Shown here piece after piece: positions 62,739 to 64,000 of a stretch of 64,000 bases of DNA. This stretch comes from a virus: IMG/VR virus record IMGVR_UViG_3300042922_000923, positions 1 to 64,000 of that record. One strand, given 5' to 3'. The notes beneath the pieces are model-generated. The model did not search any database, was not told where the DNA came from, and worked only from the letters and a program-made list of their open reading frames with translations. The stretch's first letter is position 1. Each line of letters begins with the position of its first letter. Made by a program: the position numbers and the translations under genes.

Positions 62739-63653
62739 ATGAACAGATACAAACAATTTACACATACTGACTTTGATGGAGTTAGTTGCGCTATACTATC
62801 TCAGATTGCTTTTGATTCTGTAGAAGTAGAATACTGTGATTATGATAACGTAAATGAAAAAATACAGAAGTTTATAGAAAGTAAAGATTATTTAAATTAC
62901 AGTAGGATCTATATTACAGATATTTCAATAAATAAAGAACTTGCTGAAGTTATTAACAATTTAAAAGATGAAATAAATATTAAGCTTATAGATCATCATG
63001 AAACAGCGTTATACCTAAATAAGTATGACTGGTGTACAGTAACTACTTCTAATGACAGAGGACCTACATGTGGTACAACTTTATTTTATGATTACTTAAT
63101 TAATTTAAAAAATACTATGCTAGACAATGACTGGATAAGGGACTTTGTAGAAACTGTAAGACAATACGACACCTGGGAATGGAAAAATGTTTATCATAAC
63201 GACAAGCCTAAGTTGTGGAATAATTTATTGTATCTCTATGGAAGAGATTTATTTATAGATCATATCTGTGGAATGCTTATATATTGTAAAACATTTGCTT
63301 TTACAGATACTGATAACTTATTGCTTAAGCTTGAAGAAAAGAAAAAGGAAGAATATTTTAAGAAAAAGTCTGAAGAAATGGATGCAAACTATTATTTGCT
63401 AGGCTATCATGTAGGTGTAGTATTTGCAGAACAATACATTTCTGAATTAGGAAACTTCTTAGCTGAAGGAAATAAGCAACTTGATTTTATAGTCATTATT
63501 AGTGGAAAAACAATAAGTTATAGAACTATTAAAAAAGATATTAATTTAGGTAAAATAGCAGAAAAATTTGGTGGTGGTGGACACCCTGCATCAGCAGGTA
63601 GCCAGATTTCTTTAGATAAACAAGTTAAATACTGCTCTATCCTTTTTGAATAA
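62739..63653 (+). CDS. DHH-family phosphoesterase (NrnA/NrnB-like), 304 aa
   Basis: Probably degrades short RNAs or cyclic dinucleotide products. Motifs: FTHTDFDGVSCAIL (DxD), IYITDISINKELA (D), KLIDHHETALYLNKYDW (DHH) and DTWEWKN. The C-terminal DHHA1 part ends GGGGHPASAGSQISLDKQVK, the substrate-binding GGGHxxAAG motif. The length is close to that of NrnB-type enzymes. ATG at 62739 follows ATGGAGGTAAGAC. It precedes primase, as in several large phages. Confidence 0.85.
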   Translation: MNRYKQFTHTDFDGVSCAILSQIAFDSVEVEYCDYDNVNEKIQKFIESKDYLNYSRIYITDISINKELAEVINNLKDEINIKLIDHHETALYLNKYDWCTVTTSNDRGPTCGTTLFYDYLINLKNTMLDNDWIRDFVETVRQYDTWEWKNVYHNDKPKLWNNLLYLYGRDLFIDHICGMLIYCKTFAFTDTDNLLLKLEEKKKEEYFKKKSEEMDANYYLLGYHVGVVFAEQYISELGNFLAEGNKQLDFIVIISGKTISYRTIKKDINLGKIAEKFGGGGHPASAGSQISLDKQVKYCSILFE

Positions 63654-63673
63654 TATTAATAAAATAAGATTCT

Positions 63674-63731
63674 CTAAGTGGACTAGTCTAAAATAATTTA
63701 GGCTAGTTTTTCTTTTATATTTATATAGGGA
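63674..63731 (+). repeat. Replication-gene leader element, copy D
   Basis: Plus strand: CTAAGTGG (63674-63681), 10 nt, AATAATTT, then CTTTTATATTTATATAGGG ahead of the primase gene. The hairpin ACTAGTCTAAA/TTTAGGCTAGT with TTTTTC could also terminate the DHH gene. Confidence 0.7.
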
Positions 63732-63753
63732 CTAAAAAGGAGTGAGAATTAAT

Positions 63754-64000
63754 ATGTTAATAGATATTCTTGCACAAGGTTTAGGAGAACCTGTATATAC
63801 AAATAGAGAATCTGAATACAGATTTGATTGTCCTCATTGTGGCGAAACTAAGCATAGGCTTTATGTATCTACTTCTAAGGGACTTTATAACTGTTATAAC
63901 TGTGGTGAGTTTAGTGGTCCTATAGTTGGACTTATAGCATATATACAAGGAATTAGTTATAAAGAAGCCTTTGAGTTATATAAGGAATATGCTAATGTTT
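63754..64000 (+). CDS. dnaG: DnaG-type primase, N-terminal zinc-binding part (cut by the window end)
   Basis: ATG at 63754 follows AAAAGGAGTGAG; no stop occurs before 64000. The visible 82 residues contain YRFDCPHCGETKHRLYVSTS, KGLYNCYNCGEFSGPIVGLI, AYIQGISYKEAFELYKEY. This is the CHC2-type zinc ribbon of primases (CPHC ... CYNC, then G.fi.Li...g.s...A). It would prime lagging-strand synthesis with DnaB (43884) and PolA. Confidence 0.85.
   Translation, partial: MLIDILAQGLGEPVYTNRESEYRFDCPHCGETKHRLYVSTSKGLYNCYNCGEFSGPIVGLIAYIQGISYKEAFELYKEYANV

Noticed and set aside
1-64000. CRISPR arrays, tRNAs, rRNAs, IS elements or an integrase
   Set aside because: Looked for by eye on both strands; no regularly spaced repeats, no cloverleaf-like segments, and no transposase or recombinase motifs were found.

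Overview
The window looks like part of a large, low-GC (roughly 30% by eye) phage-plasmid or plasmid-like prophage of a strictly anaerobic, spore-forming Firmicute, most likely a Clostridium. Phage character comes from two tail-fibre-type proteins (1-815 and 20288-22303), a phage-type family A DNA polymerase fused to a uracil-DNA-glycosylase-like domain, a gp32-like single-strand binding protein, gp46/gp47-like recombination nucleases, a RecU-like resolvase and YopX. Plasmid character comes from an actin-like ParM with a ribbon-helix-helix ParR partner and an iteron region, and from a Rep_3-type initiator. An anaerobic host is implied by the class III ribonucleotide reductase pair NrdD/NrdG.

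Layout. From about 55.7 kb leftward nearly everything is read on the minus strand; from 55.8 kb rightward everything is read on the plus strand, so the rep promoter region (55.69-55.86 kb) is the divergence point. 1-6 kb: tail-fibre fragment and a cassette of small, often Cys-rich proteins. 6.2-10.6 kb: a HerA/VirD4-type ATPase with five small membrane proteins, four of which share a novel N-terminal leader. 11-12.6 kb: ParMR partition locus. 12.8-20 kb: small proteins, a PAPS-reductase-like enzyme with a strongly structured leader, a SNF2 helicase and a sigma-like factor. 20-22.3 kb: a second tail fibre. 22.3-30.4 kb: nucleotide metabolism (NrdG, NrdD, deoxyribosyltransferase-like and nucleotidyltransferase-like proteins), a sigma factor and a FEN-type exonuclease. 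31-48 kb: the core replication module (SSB, PolA, HU-like, Nudix, two more sigma-like factors, RecU-like, DnaB, UvsW-like helicase). 48-50 kb: two paralogous DNA-binding-like proteins, one fused to GIY-YIG. 50.6-55.7 kb: small accessory genes and Rep. 55.8-64 kb: SLOG protein, SbcD-like, winged-helix protein, SbcC-like, DHH phosphoesterase and the start of a DnaG-type primase.

The most noteworthy signals are non-coding. (i) An 11-copy element (CTAWGTGG, 9-11 nt, then AATAATT or AATTAATT, then a T-rich tract usually ending near TATATAGG) lies in the direction of transcription ahead of almost every replication gene. (ii) Two homologous small-RNA-like genes run against the surrounding genes at 12.75 and 13.72 kb. 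(iii) A 25-bp stem ahead of the SSB gene is fully paired only in the sense RNA. (iv) A multi-hairpin leader precedes the PAPS-reductase-like gene and could mask its ribosome binding site. (v) Tandem NrdR-like boxes with 32-bp phasing precede nrdD. (vi) A shared TTACGTG motif sits at three promoters. (vii) A 16-bp junction repeat overlaps the stop codons of six small genes. The best candidate for an undescribed protein system is the ATPase plus shared-leader membrane proteins at 6.2-10.6 kb.

No tRNA, rRNA, CRISPR array, IS element or integrase was seen in the window. All product calls rest on reading motifs by eye, without database searches.
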